Shown: positions 53,901 through 64,000 of the stretch, piece by piece
Layout: each line of letters begins with the position of its first letter
Numbering within the stretch: position 1 is the first letter of the stretch
Assembly (NCBI RefSeq): GCF_040183065.1
Contig: NC_091130.1
Coordinates: 26,454,359-26,518,358, forward strand
Length of the DNA: 64,000 bases
Reading direction: 5' to 3'
Source: Periplaneta americana
Lineage: Eukaryota; Arthropoda; Insecta; Blattodea; Blattidae
Notes under the pieces: generated by a model
Database searches by the model: none
Seen by the model: only the letters and a program-made list of their open reading frames with translations
What the model was told of the DNA's origin: nothing
Made by a program: the position numbers and the translations under genes

Positions 53901-54144
53901 ATAATAATTGTTGTCGCAAAGCATTAGCCTCTGAAAATAGTTTGTTTACATAAAATATTCCTTTCCGTGTCTAAGCTTTTTCCCCAAATCTCCAAAAAGC
54001 AACGAACAAGCAAGAAAACAAATAAATGAAGTAAACAAATAGACAAACAACCAAACAAACGACTAAGAAAATAAGTAAACAAGTAAGTAAATGAATAAGT
54101 CTGTAAGTAAGTAAAAATCAAGTAAATAAGCAATTAAATAATAT
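53901..54144. other. AT-rich low-complexity sequence
   Basis: Runs of AAACAA and AAGTAAAT words. No gene. Confidence 0.5.
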
Positions 54145-54402
54145 TTTAGTTGATTATTTAACGACGCTGTATCAACTACTAGATAATTTAGCGTCGATGA
54201 GTCTGGTGATAGCGAAATGGTATTTGGCGAGATGAAGCGGAGAATTCGTCATAGATTAATCCGACATTCGCCTTACGGCTGGAGAAAACGTCGGAATAAA
54301 ACCGACAAACTAATCAGCCCAAGCGGGAATCGAACCCGCGCCCGTGCGCAACCACGGATCGGCAGGCAATCGCCTTAGCCGACTGAGCTACGCCGGTGGT
54401 TA
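54145..54402 (-). mobile_element. SINE-A, full length
   Basis: Minus strand: CCGGCGTAGCTCAGTCGGCT (A-box), CGCGGGTTCGATTCCCGCTT (B-box), GGGCTGATTAGTTTGTCGG, then the body and the tail ending GTCGTTAAATAATC. Longest SINE-A head in the window. Confidence 0.88.
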
Positions 54403-54496
54403 TTAAAAAATTAAGTAAATTAATAAATGATTTAATGAATAAATAAATAAACGTTTGTATTTTAAAATTTTAGAAAAACAGACGAGATAATAATTT

Positions 54497-54499
<3 letters not shown>

Positions 54500-54546
<47 letters not shown>

Positions 54547-54668
54547 TTATTTATTTAATCTGGCAGAGCTAAGGCCAGTAGGTCTTCTCTTCCGCCCAGC
54601 CAGATCTCACAAATAAGGAAAGAACTAAGTATGTTTAATTTAACAGAAAGAATAGTAAACCAAAAAAA
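54500..54668 (-). mobile_element. LINE-C 3' end with TTA tail
   Basis: AAT microsatellite (54502-54545), then TTTAATCTGGCAGAGCTAAG then GCCAGTAGGTCTTC, aligning with the LINE-C 3' untranslated region at 21015-21070. Confidence 0.7.
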
Positions 54669-54669
54669 G

Positions 54670-54856
54670 AGATTGGTTTGAACATAAAAACAGGATGGGT
54701 GACGACAGAATTCCTAGAAAATTATGTATTCTAGACTTTACTGGAACAAGAGAGATTGGAAGACCGAGATGAAGATGGGAAGACGATTTTAACAATAGAT
54801 AAAACTGTATTATATCCCCTAATGAGTGAACAGGCCAATGGCCTATACCTTCTGAC

Positions 54857-54889
<33 letters not shown>

Positions 54890-54893
54890 TGAT
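54670..54893 (+). mobile_element. LINE 3' fragment with TGA tail
   Basis: Contains frames reading DDRIPRK and IGRPR then RWEDDFNN (the GRPRxRWED motif of LINE C-termini), followed by GGCCAATGGCCTATACCTTC and a TGA microsatellite (54858-54890). A different family from LINE-A. Confidence 0.55.
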
Positions 54894-54899
54894 GATGAT

Positions 54900-55965
54900 A
54901 ATGTATGTATGTATGTATGTATTTACACTGCAAGTGGGCAAGCACCCGGTGGCAGTGGTATACACAATATAAACAATACACAATAAAGAAATGATAAGCA
55001 ATACAAAATAAATTTACAATACACATACAATTATACAATACACAATAGGCCTACAATTTTATACACAATACAATAAGAATACACAATATAATTTAACACA
55101 ATAATAATAATAAAACATAAATAAAATACCTAATTTTACATTACAACCTACATTATTATGTACAGGTCCTACATAAGTTTCAATAGTCCTTCACTTTATT
55201 CTCATCTCACTCACTGTAGTGGCACTATGACGCATTTCACTGACACTATAGAACACATTTCACTGACACTATAGAACACATTTCACTGACACTATAGAAC
55301 ACATTTCACTGACGCTATAAATTATCACTGATCGGAACTATTCACTGTACTGTAAAACCATAACTTCACTGACTCACCTCGCTTCACTGATACAACAGTT
55401 CAAATAAGTCAAATAATTACACCCTTATGCATACTGTACTTATAAACAGAACTACATTTAAACTAAACATTTCTAGTCTAAGACCCTCTTACACGCTATT
55501 TTTAAATACTTTACAATTCAAACCAAGGAAGTAATTCGTCAGGCTAAATAAATACATGTCATCTTAAAAAATTAAATGTTAAATGTCGCCTTAATTTTAA
55601 TTTGCACTTTATACACAACTTTTTAAATTATTCTTGAATCTCCTTAAGGAAGGACAGCCCTCAAAGTCCGCTGCAGGTAGGTCATTCCAATCATTTATAG
55701 TTCTATTTAAAAATGAGAATTTACCTACATCCGTTTTCTGTTTCCTACATTTGATTTTAAAATCATGATCGTTCCTACCATAGTACGTTGGCTTTTCTAA
55801 CCGAGCCGTTATGTCTACCCATGCTTTCTGACCTAGATGTGCTCTATACAATGATGATGAAGATGATAATGATGATGAAGAAGATGATGGATGATGATGA
55901 TGATGATGATGAATTCTAAAAATAGAAAGTAAGGAATAAGGGTCGAATCCTTCAAATCGGATCCT
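54900..55965 (-). mobile_element. LINE-D, 3' third with minisatellite in its untranslated region
   Basis: The minus-strand frame 55971-55609 encodes YRAHLGQKAWVDITARLEKP, TYYGRNDHDFKIKCRKQKTD, VGKFSFLNRTINDWNDLPAA and CPSLRRFKNNLK, a CR1/jockey-like reverse transcriptase C-terminus (FxNRxxxxWNxLP motif). The upstream histidine/serine runs come from an ATG/GAT microsatellite at 55855-55913 that has replaced coding sequence. A long 3' untranslated region of ACAATACACAAT words ends in a TATG tail (54900-54922). Confidence 0.78.
55231..55325. repeat. 23-bp minisatellite, about four units
   Basis: Unit CATTTCACTGACACTATAGA then ACA. Lies in the LINE-D 3' untranslated region. Confidence 0.9.
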
Positions 55966-55971
55966 GAACAC

Positions 55972-57050
55972 AATACAAACTAAAATGATTTTTATATTGT
56001 AATTTCATTATCCTTTCCTGAAAGCGGAAACAATTAGCGTGGTGTCTGCAGACAATGTATTTGCGTCTCAGAGCGAATTTATCACGAAAGGTGGTTTAAA
56101 ATATATGCATTTATCAAGTTGTCTTCAAATCCTAAACAATAAATATTTTTACTGCCTCACAGTTCATTACACTCACTTTATTTCAGCCCAATAAATTTGT
56201 GTCACCAGCAGACTTGAGTAGCCTACCTACGTAGTTTGGCCGCATGCACGGAATAGGCAAGCCACGATTCCGACTGTCAACTTTTCTCAATAACGAAACA
56301 ACATGTCACGTGACCTGATTCCTCTCGTCATTGACGAGGAAACGCGAGACCTTTAATTGAGCTGTGAATAAAAGAGCATCGTTCCGTAAACAAAACGAAT
56401 GGCTATTTTATTCAAGCGATAATTATAGGCAAGCATGTAGGCGATGACTGGATATTAATGAGGTCGAAAGGTCCCATGTCTCTGCATTTATTTATGTTGT
56501 ATTTGACCTCAATTGACCTTACTGCCATGAGCCGAAATGGGTTGTTAAATAATTGTTCGGCATTTAGTGACATTTTCCGCCAGGTGATGCATAGCACAGT
56601 CACAGCGGGGACTTGATAATTAACCAGGGGACCGAGGAAGAGAAATAAAAGACCTCGGGGAAGAGAGAAGACTTCCAGTTTCCAACTACAATGATAGTTA
56701 CAGAGAAAAATATGGATGTCGTTTCTTTCTCGGTAGGTGGCAGCAGCAGTCTAACGGCCAGGGGCGGCTCGTCGTGTGCAACAATGGCACGGAATTCTTA
56801 TTGGTTATTTCAGACGAGTTTGTAGCATTACTAGACTGTTGCCAATTAAAACTGAAAATGGCTTTGTCGATAGAGCAGCTGATTACGGAGTGACAAGAAT
56901 CGTACTCGATTCTAGCGGAAACAAAGTGATTTTTATCTTCGTCTTAGCACCCAGGATGGCTGTGAACAACATTTAGTCTCCCAGAAACTCCCTCTATCCG
57001 AACAAAACAGAATCAGGTTCTGAGATTTTATAATGAAATTATATTTTTTT
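55972..57050. other. No gene; moderately GC-rich part with E-box
   Basis: TGTCACGTGACCTG at about 56305 and TGACCTCAATTGACCTTA at about 56504 (two nuclear-receptor-like half sites). CAGGGGCGGCTCGTC near 56759 resembles a hAT end, but no partner was found. Confidence 0.3.
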
Positions 57051-57051
57051 A

Positions 57052-57235
57052 ATTGGTTTATTTTAAGACGCTTTATCAACTGTGATAGTTATTTAGTGTC
57101 TGAGTGAAATGAAAGTGGTAATACCAGTGAAATGAGTTCAGGGTCCAGCGCTGAAAGTTACCCACATTTGTCTTAATGGGTTCAGGGAAAACTCCGGAAA
57201 AAAATTCAACCAGGTAACTTGTCCCAAGCAGGATT
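57052..57235 (-). mobile_element. SINE-B tail, head missing
   Basis: Minus strand has CAGGTAACTTGTCCC-adjacent body segments and the tail GATAAAGCGTCTTAAAATAA. The tRNA-like head is degraded (CTTGGGACAAGTTACCTGG remains). Confidence 0.65.
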
Positions 57236-57278
57236 TCATGGTCAGACATACTGTTACTTCACAGCGGTGGACAGACGC

Positions 57279-57279
<1 letters not shown>

Positions 57280-57369
<90 letters not shown>
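57280..57369. repeat. (ATT)n microsatellite, about 30 units
   Basis: Longest trinucleotide array in the window, essentially perfect. Confidence 0.97.
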
Positions 57370-57495
57370 GGACTGGCTTCTTATTCCTAGATTAATATTT
57401 CATTCCATTGATTAGGCACATTTAAATCTTACACCGGATTAGACCTAATTTATTTTTCCTAATTTTATTAACCTAATTTCTGTAAAGACATTATA

Positions 57496-58193
57496 AAGAG
57501 TGCGGCAAAACATCCTCCCTAATTTAAAGTTTAAATAATGAACATATGGATTAAAATAAGGAAACAGTATTAATATGAATTGTATCTAAACAGTGGGAAA
57601 TTTAGGTTTACATGGGTTGCCATAGCGATATCAAATGACATGCGCAAAACAACAAGAATTGAATAAGACATGAATACATGGAATTGACATTCAATTAGTG
57701 CAAATTGTAATCTGTAACGAATTCCAATTATGCCGTGGACGGGTGAAGAACGTGTTTACGCTGTGGTTTCGTTTCTGGTAAGTGGTAATTCCGTTTTCTC
57801 TGCTCAGATGTTTCCCGGACGCTAAATTTCTTCACGTGGCGACGTCCCCTGGCCAGCACGATCACCAGACCTTGCACCCTGCGATTTTTTTCTATGGGGG
57901 CATCTTAAGGCTGAGGTATTCAAACATCGGCCGAGGACTTTGCCAGACCTAAGAAATGCAATACAGGAAGAAATTGGACTTATTCCTCAAGAAATCTAGT
58001 TAGAGTGATTCAGAATTTCCGAAGTCGCATTCAACAATGCATTGATAGTGAAGGACACTACTTGAGAGACACGTTATTCAAAAAATGAAAAATTCCCACT
58101 GTTAAGATACCATTCATATTAATAAAGTTTCCTTATTTTATCCATCTGTCTTTTATTTAAACTTTATTAGGGAGGATGTTTTGCCGCACCCTT
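57496..58193 (+). mobile_element. Mariner-like element, transposase middle deleted
   Basis: Terminal inverted repeats of about 90 bp (GTGCGGCAAAACATCCTCCC at the left, inverted at the right). TA at 57494-57495 and 58194-58195. Start region from 57731: MPWTGEERVYAVVSFLVSGN. C-terminal region from about 57840: HRPRTLPDLRNAIQEEIGL and VRVIQNFRSRIQQCIDSEGH then YLRDTLFKK. The DDE core is missing and a stop lies after IPQEI. Confidence 0.85.
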
Positions 58194-58199
58194 TATAAG

Positions 58200-58430
58200 T
58201 AATCACATGGATTTTCTCAAATCCTGACACTTTTTAAGTTCGTCTATCTGCTGTGAAAATTAGCTATCCGAGATTTCAACATGAGCTCAGTAACAGTTCC
58301 CTTGTGCGCATTAAGGAGCGTTTATTAATACCTATATCAAAGTTTTAAGGCTGGAAATATTTAAGGTTAGAGAGAAAGATCCGACTTTAAGTACGGAGGA
58401 CCACGAGGATCCGGAAATAAATAGTAATAA
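58200..58430. other. No feature recognised
   Basis: Unremarkable AT-rich sequence. Confidence 0.4.
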
Positions 58431-58447
58431 TATAATGAATTAAAGAA

Positions 58448-58743
58448 TTCTTCACCTGAGATAATTAGGAACATTAAATCCAGACGTTTGAGATGGGTAG
58501 GGCATGTAGCACTTATGGGCGAATCCAGAAATGCATATAGAGTGTTAGTTGGGAGGCCGGAGGGAAAAAGACCTTTGGGGAGGCCGAGACGTAGATGGGA
58601 AGATAATATTAAAATGGATTTGAGGGAGGTGGGATGTGATGATACAGACTGGATTGATCTTGCTCAGGATAGGGACCAATGGCGGGCTTATGTGAACCTC
58701 CGGGTTCCTTAAAAGCCAGTAAGTAAGTAAGTAAGTAAGTAAG
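58448..58743 (+). mobile_element. LINE-A copy with perfect 17-bp target-site duplication
   Basis: Encodes NAYRVLVGRPEGKRPLGRPR then RRWEDNIKMDLREVGCDDTD, with a 12-codon in-frame deletion near the end (RAYV joined to NLRVP). It ends in six TAAG units. Flanked by TATAATGAATTAAAGAA at 58431-58447 and 58744-58760. Only 296 bp long, so strongly 5'-truncated. Confidence 0.93.
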
Positions 58744-59065
58744 TATAATGAATTAAAGAAGTACATTATCATAAAATAAATTGTAATAATTAAGCACTAT
58801 TAGTATAAATTAGCTATAACATAAAATCTTAAAAGATAACCTTAAAATTAAACTTACAAATAAAAGATTTTAGTTGAAATTAGCATATGACATATCCTTA
58901 ATTAAGACGTTCTGTGTGGTATAAATTTAATGAAATTGTATAATCTGCAGAGAATTATTAAGAATTTGAGTAATGTCTTTTTTTTTTTTTAATTTCAAAA
59001 ACTGGTATTGATAATTGTTTTAAAAAATGATGTATAAATTTTGGTAAAGAACTCCGAGCAAAAAT

Positions 59066-59126
59066 ATTATTTATTTAATTATTTATTTATTTAATTATTT
59101 ATCTATTTAATTATTTACTTATTTAC

Positions 59127-59177
<51 letters not shown>

Positions 59178-59191
59178 TTTTATTTATTTAT
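59066..59191. repeat. (TTTA)n microsatellite
   Basis: Near-perfect from about 59120, with interrupted ATTATT units before. Confidence 0.92.
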
Positions 59192-59479
59192 TCCTTATAA
59201 GACTCTTCAGACAATTGCATCAACCATTTTAAAATCTTCATTGAACATCATCAATCACCATCTCTATTGATCTTTATAATATTCAATGTATATTATTTAT
59301 TTTCAATAAATTTTTATCGTTTTGATAGCTACCAAATCTTGTCGCAGTTTTTTCTTCTTTAAAATTTCATTATGTATATTTTTTAACATTAATTTACATT
59401 TTGTTTTTGTTCATTTGAACTGATTAGGATGCCGATATTTTAAATCCAAGATTTGGACGGCTATCAATACAGTATATGT

Positions 59480-59481
59480 GT

Positions 59482-59532
<51 letters not shown>

Positions 59533-59533
59533 T
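59480..59533. repeat. (TTTA)n microsatellite
   Basis: About thirteen perfect units. Confidence 0.92.
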
Positions 59534-59539
59534 GTATTT

Positions 59540-60265
59540 GTTGAACATAACAGGCATACCTATTACTGACCAATTAAAGAGACGGATGTTATACAGTATT
59601 TGGCACTGAAGTAGGGAATACAAGGCTCATAAATGGTCCTCTTTTCATGATCAGCTGATGATTCTTTTGTTGTTGCGTGCTTAATGCTTCTGTGAGAGTC
59701 ATCTTCAGAAATGTAGTGGACCTCTTCATGAACTTCCCAACCCTTGCTAAAACTAAGGTATGAGGTAAGATATGGGTTGCTAATAGTAGTTAGCTACAGG
59801 ATGCCTATTGTTCATATACCATACACACAAGCGTTCCTCGTTTAACCTACCGTTGAAATCTCCAACGAATTAAACGTCACAGTGTAAATTAAACCTTTCT
59901 AATGCAGTACATTGTGTGTATGTGGATACTTATCTTATTGCGACATTCTTGAATTAAGATCGTATAGAAGTCAGAGTTAAAAAATAAAATAAACTGATAT
60001 CTTGGATTTAAAAGAACAGTGGGTTCGAAACAACTACAGATACAGTAATATAACAGATATTACAGATTAACAGGGTCCAAATTATACAGATGATGGAGAT
60101 CCAACAAGGTACAGTATTTTGAAATAGGAAACGAATGATCGGAGATGCCATCTTAAGGTATTAATTAAACGCTAAACTTGTGGTAGCGCCTGAAGGGTAT
60201 GCAGCCAGCTATGCCTGCTCCGTCGACGTTTGTTGGTATAGACTACTAGTTTTCCAAACAATACC
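59540..60265. other. No feature recognised
   Basis: No coding-like frame or structured repeat. Confidence 0.4.
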
Positions 60266-60269
60266 ATAT

Positions 60270-60517
60270 GAAGAGTCCACTGCAAGAATGATGGATGTCA
60301 CTTTCTTGTCGAAAACGAACCAAGACTGTCAATGCATGGCTTAAGACATATAGAATGTACATACATCGTTATATGGCATTAACACTGATAGTCATTGTCC
60401 AGTAATGATCGGAAAATCACAGTTAAGCTTTGAGCGCTAAGCATTTCAAACTTTCAATTGCTTCTCCTGCAAAATGTATTCCAAATTATATCCATCATTC
60501 TTGCAGTGGACTCTTCA
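60270..60517. mobile_element. MITE with perfect terminal inverted repeats
   Basis: 60266-60296 and 60490-60520 are exact 31-base reverse complements (ATATGAAGAGTCCACTGCAA then GAATGATGGAT), including the flanking TA on each side. About 248 bp, no coding capacity. TA target duplication and size fit the Tc1/mariner group. Confidence 0.85.
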
Positions 60518-60519
60518 TA

Positions 60520-61364
60520 TGCAGAGTTTGCCAAAAAAATATATATATACTCTTGTCAGACTGAATCGGGATATTGTCAATTGATTTTAATTACCAGTAT
60601 GTTGTAGTATGCTCTTTCGCTAAATAGATGTCGGTACTTTCATCTCGATATTGAGAAAAAAATGGCTGAAGCACGCTCGACGTTCGAGCAGCTGAAATGC
60701 ATTCTGAAGTGGTTTATGAGGTTTGATAATACCGTTGAAGTGCAGCGTCAGTGAAGTCGGGAGTACGAAACAGAACCCCCAACCCGCCCAACAATTAAAC
60801 GCATTATTGACAAGTTTGAGGTGCATGGAACGATTTGTGATATTCACAAAGGAAGATCGAGAAGACCGCATACAGCTACAAGTCCTGCTTCGTCGGCTCT
60901 CGTGTCGGAAAGGTTTGTTACTTCTCCACAGAAGTCTGCTACGCAATGTGCACGTGAAGTGGGAATTAGCAGTACAAGTGTACGAGCTTTCCTGGATGAC
61001 AATCTGCAAGGTCATTGGATTGGACGATTCTCCCCACGGTCGCCAGATCTAACCATGAATTTTTATTTCTGAAAGATCAAGTCTATCGACGTAAGCCGCG
61101 CACGCTGGAGGACCTTCGCCAGGAGATTACAGCGGCATGTGCAGCGATCTCCATTGAAACATTGACCGACGTAGCTGCGGCGACCGCTCGTCGTTGGTTA
61201 TGTGTCTGGCCGCACGGCGAACATTTTGAACATCTAAAGTAGCCATGTGCTTAACTGAAGACAGTACTACATGTGTGATCAGTATTTAAATGTAAAACAA
61301 AGACATAATAAATAGTTTTCGTTCCTTAAAGAGTGTATACATTTTTTTTTTGGCGGACTCTTAT
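60520..61364 (+). mobile_element. Mariner-like element, transposase middle deleted
   Basis: Ends AGAGTTTGCCAAAAAAATAT and, inverted, AAAAAAAATGTATACACTCTT/AGTCCGCC. Transposase pieces: IKRIIDKFEVHGTICDIHKG, ERFVTSPQKSATQCAREVGI and STSVRAFLDD (helix-turn-helix part). These jump directly to SPRSPDLTMNFYFLKDQVYR, KPRTLEDLRQEITAACAAIS and IETLTDVAAATARRW to HFEHLK. Frameshifted near 61015-61072. It starts at the TA that also bounds the neighbouring MITE. Confidence 0.85.
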
Positions 61365-61439
61365 TATATTTCCACGGTAACCCAGTACGCTGTTTATATT
61401 CATGTTTATGTTCTTACTGAGAATGAGTAGCGTGGCCTG

Positions 61440-61600
61440 CTCACTTCGATGTCGGTGACCGCCATCACCTGGATATCATATTCTCTCAACGTTGGATTGG
61501 TCGAAGAGGTTCCATCCCTTGCCCACCGCGATTACTCAGTTTCATCCTCCCCGGACTTTCGACTTTGGGGGCATATTAAACCTCGTAAAGATGGGAGTCT
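61440..61600 (+). mobile_element. Fragment of another mariner-like transposase
   Basis: One frame reads FSQRWIGRRGSIPCPPR and another continues SSPDFRLWGHIKPRKDG. This corresponds to the segment before and at the second catalytic aspartate block (WPPRSPDLTPxDFFLWGHLK in intact relatives). No inverted ends found. Confidence 0.5.
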
Positions 61601-62280
61601 TAACATCTCGCCATCCTCTAGGTTGATTTGGTCTGTAATAAAGGTTGACTTTATTACTACCACCTTTATTGTGAATAAAATCTTTAGTGTGAAATAATTT
61701 TTGTAAGAACAGAAATAAATCACAAATTCAATAGGTTCATGTAAAAACGTGTTATGAAAGAGGCCGGGATAGCATTTTGTTTGTTCCAGATAAGTTGCGT
61801 AGCAAAGAAAAATTGCGCCAGTTCCCAATATCTCGTGCGACTGGAAGACAATTGCACGCCGCCTTGCGAACGGACCCATGCGGGGTCCTTACTCACGCAA
61901 GTCCTTATAGGATGACGTCAAAATTGCTATTCTCGAGCTCGGTGATTTGTAGCTCCGGGTATTTGAAGATACAGTGACTGCGCTGTAAATCTCTTCTCCA
62001 TCGTACGTTTAAAATCAGTGAAACAATAAAAATGAACAGTTGACAGACTTTGTAAACACTTTTTCAAAACCTGAACTGCAGTGCAACATCCTCTGCAGCA
62101 TCAAGTGCACGGGATGGATGAGCAATCAAGAGAGACAAATGAATCAAAGTTAGGCCTCTTGAAAATTGAATGAACAGATACAAGGACTGTGAAGAAGCAA
62201 TGAATTGTGAAGAACTATTACGTAGATGATGGATAGAAAAAAGTAAATAGTTAGTAAAATTGTACTAATAACACGAATTC
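61601..62280. other. No gene recognised
   Basis: A small inverted pair TAATAAAGGTTGACTTTATTA lies at about 61636. Nothing else is identifiable. Confidence 0.35.
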
Positions 62281-62281
62281 T

Positions 62282-62787
62282 GATTAACTAAAGAATTAAT
62301 AACAGGAAACAAATGGAAGGCACTGAATAACCAAAGAAAAACCTAACAAAAGGAAAAAAAAAACGCAAGAAAAATAGACAGAAAAATTGAAAATAAAAGG
62401 AAAAAGTATAGAGTGAGTGAGTGAGTGAGTGAGTGAGTGAGTTAGTGAGTGAGTGAGTGAGTGAGTGACTAAAGAATTAATAACAGGAAACAAATGGATG
62501 GCACTGAATGACCAAAGAAAAAACTAACAAAAGGGAAAAAAACGCAAGAAAAATAGACAGAAAAATTGAAAATAAAAGGAAAAAGTATAGAGTGAGTGAG
62601 TGATTAATTAAATAAGTAATAACAGGAAACAAACAGAAGGCACTGAATAACCAAAGAAAAAAACTAATAAAAGGGAAAAAAACGCAAGAAAAATAGACAG
62701 AAAAATTGAAAATAAAAGGAAAAAGTATAGAGTGAGTGAGTGAGTGAGTGAGTGAGTGAGTGAGTGAGTGAGTGAGTGAGTGAGTGA
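62282..62787. repeat. Three-unit VNTR with GAGT microsatellites
   Basis: Units starting at about 62282, 62467 and 62605 share ATTAATAACAGGAAACAAA, GGCACTGAATAACCAAAG, AAACGCAAGAAAAATAGACA and AAAAGGAAAAAGTATAGAGT. Each ends in a GAGT array of different length (about 55, 12 and 55 bases). The threonine/histidine/serine/leucine frames are by-products. Confidence 0.92.
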
Positions 62788-63380
62788 AAAGTAAGAGCAT
62801 ATCAATTCATTAACTAATGAGGAAGAAAGAGAAAACTGAAGGTAGGCGCTCACTTACCGAAAAAATTCGCTCGTTGCGTTAGGATTTTTATTATAGCATC
62901 GCTCACTTGTCCGCATTTCCGAATTAATTATCAAATAATGTTGTAATTTACCGCTAGAGCGCATTATTTCATTGCAGTGTTCTGAATTGAACTTGGAAAT
63001 AAAATAAATACCTCTGTAACTTAAATAAACTATAAAAGATATACTGGTTAATTTAGTATTTTCCCAATCTCATCCCATATGTTCTTTCTCCATATTACAT
63101 TGCTATAATTCTAATTTCATAAATTATAGAGCTCTTCATACTGTTGGACTTAATAAAATAACCTTCGCGTCATCCATTTCATTATACCTTCAATATTATC
63201 GGGATTGGAGGCCTTGCAATCTATATACTTGGCATGGCATTCCTTATTTCGATCTTTGACCGTACGGAAATCCGTTTAGAATCCTCTGGCAAGAATTGTG
63301 GACGAAATCCTGTCATGTCGACAGAGGCGATACTGCCAATGGGCGATGCTCAATTTAAAATAATGCTAAGAATAAAAATA
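62788..63380. other. No feature recognised
   Basis: AT-rich. The frame at 63234-63434 has no recognisable domain. Confidence 0.4.
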
Positions 63381-63558
63381 CAGTCTAATATATACAGTCA
63401 CGAAGCTCAATATATAGTAAATATGCATCCATAGATAGTTGCTAACCACTAGCATCGCTAATATCGCCTCATTACAGACAAAGCGAAATAGTACCGGCAC
63501 AGTCTATTGTTCCTAGCAACCTCACAACTCAAGCTTCGTGACTGTATATACTAGACTG
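63381..63558. mobile_element. Short MITE, family I copy 2
   Basis: CAGTCTAATATATACAGTCA then CGAAGCTC at the left; AGCTTCGTGACTGTATATAC then TAGACTG at the right. The interior matches 29849-29999 in opposite orientation (GCGAAATAGTACCGGCACAG then TCTATTGTTCCTAG). Confidence 0.8.
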
Positions 63559-64000
63559 TGCTAATATCTTAACGGAAACAATTCAGAAAAAAAAAGGAAT
63601 AACGAATAAATAATAATGGAAGAAAAAGGCAATAAAAATAAAAGATAAGAATAATGAAATAAACATAGAAAGAAGAAAGATACAACGGATAAAGCCAACA
63701 TGAATAAACAAAGAAATGAATTTTATTATTATATAAAGAGATACATTAGTAGGCAAAGCGACAAATACACGAAAGTTGCTAGATGCATTATGTGCAGTGT
63801 GAATTAATAAATTGCAGATAATTTAATAAATGGATATTAATTAACAGATAAAAGAATACCTTAATTGATTAAGGAATGTATCAACGAAGAAATAAATAAT
63901 ACATAAACAAGTAAAAAAGCAAAGGAATATAAATGAACAAGTAAATAAGCAAATGAATAATTAAAAAAAACAAATGAATAAGTAAAAACATTGGCGCCGT
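63559..64000. other. AT-rich low-complexity end of window
   Basis: Interrupted AAAT and AAGT words. No gene. Confidence 0.5.

Noticed and set aside
56759-56776. A hAT element starting CAGGGGCGGCTCGTC
   Set aside because: No inverted partner or 8-bp duplication found downstream or upstream within several kilobases.
62296-62853. Thr-His-Ser-Leu repeat protein
   Set aside because: Encoded by GAGT microsatellites in a VNTR; open because the repeat has no stops.

Overview
The window is animal nuclear DNA from a large, repeat-dominated genome. It is AT-rich, has no long intact genes, and carries many tRNA-derived SINEs, 5'-truncated LINEs, cut-and-paste transposon relics and microsatellites. The LINE C-terminal peptides (for example the run NIKSRRLRWAGHVARMGES with GRPRRRWEDNIKMDL) and the SINE tails match, in my memory, families very common in cockroach assemblies. 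I infer a blattodean close to Periplaneta americana. No database was searched.

Layout. 0-1.3 kb: LINE-B relic with microsatellite tails. 2.7-3 kb: SINE. 3.5-4.3 kb: an element with a large hairpin that recurs at 49 kb. 5.2-7.9 kb: a SINE split by two inverted-repeat elements, then a third such element. 9.3-10.1 kb: tandem duplication. 11.8-13.1 kb: LINE-A relic with 13-bp target-site duplications, LINE and SINE pieces. 14-15 kb: hairpins and a mariner-type MITE enclosing a tRNA-like segment. 17.0 kb: a small exon-like segment on the minus strand. 18.0-20.9 kb: three SINEs (two with perfect target-site duplications) and an old interspersed repeat. 20.9-24.4 kb: CR1-like LINE broken by a hAT element, then a second hAT element. 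26.5-28.2 kb: MULE relic inside a larger inverted-repeat pair. 28.5-31.3 kb: unidentified coding-like frames around a LINE-B relic. 33-37 kb: LINE-E broken by a hAT element and by a Tigger-like element that itself holds a PIF/Harbinger-like element. 37.2-37.9 kb: a repeat holding a 125-bp-arm palindrome. 38-42.5 kb: minisatellite, LINE-A copies and a three-level nest. 42.7-45.6 kb: mariner-like relic broken by a pogo-like and a hAT element. 46.5-50.2 kb: LINE-A, a 683-bp-arm inverted repeat and a tandem duplication. 50.9-51.7, 57.5-58.2 and 60.5-61.4 kb: three mariner-like relics that keep transposase ends but lack the middle. 53-56 kb: SINEs and LINE tails. 57-64 kb: microsatellites, a young LINE-A copy and a VNTR.

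No host gene can be assembled. Possible host coding material is limited to short exon-like pieces on the minus strand near 4.6, 9.5, 17.0, 28.7 and 31.2 kb, so the window is most likely intergenic or inside very large introns. The features do not form a pathway. What they record is an order of insertions, readable from which element interrupts which and from target-site duplications.
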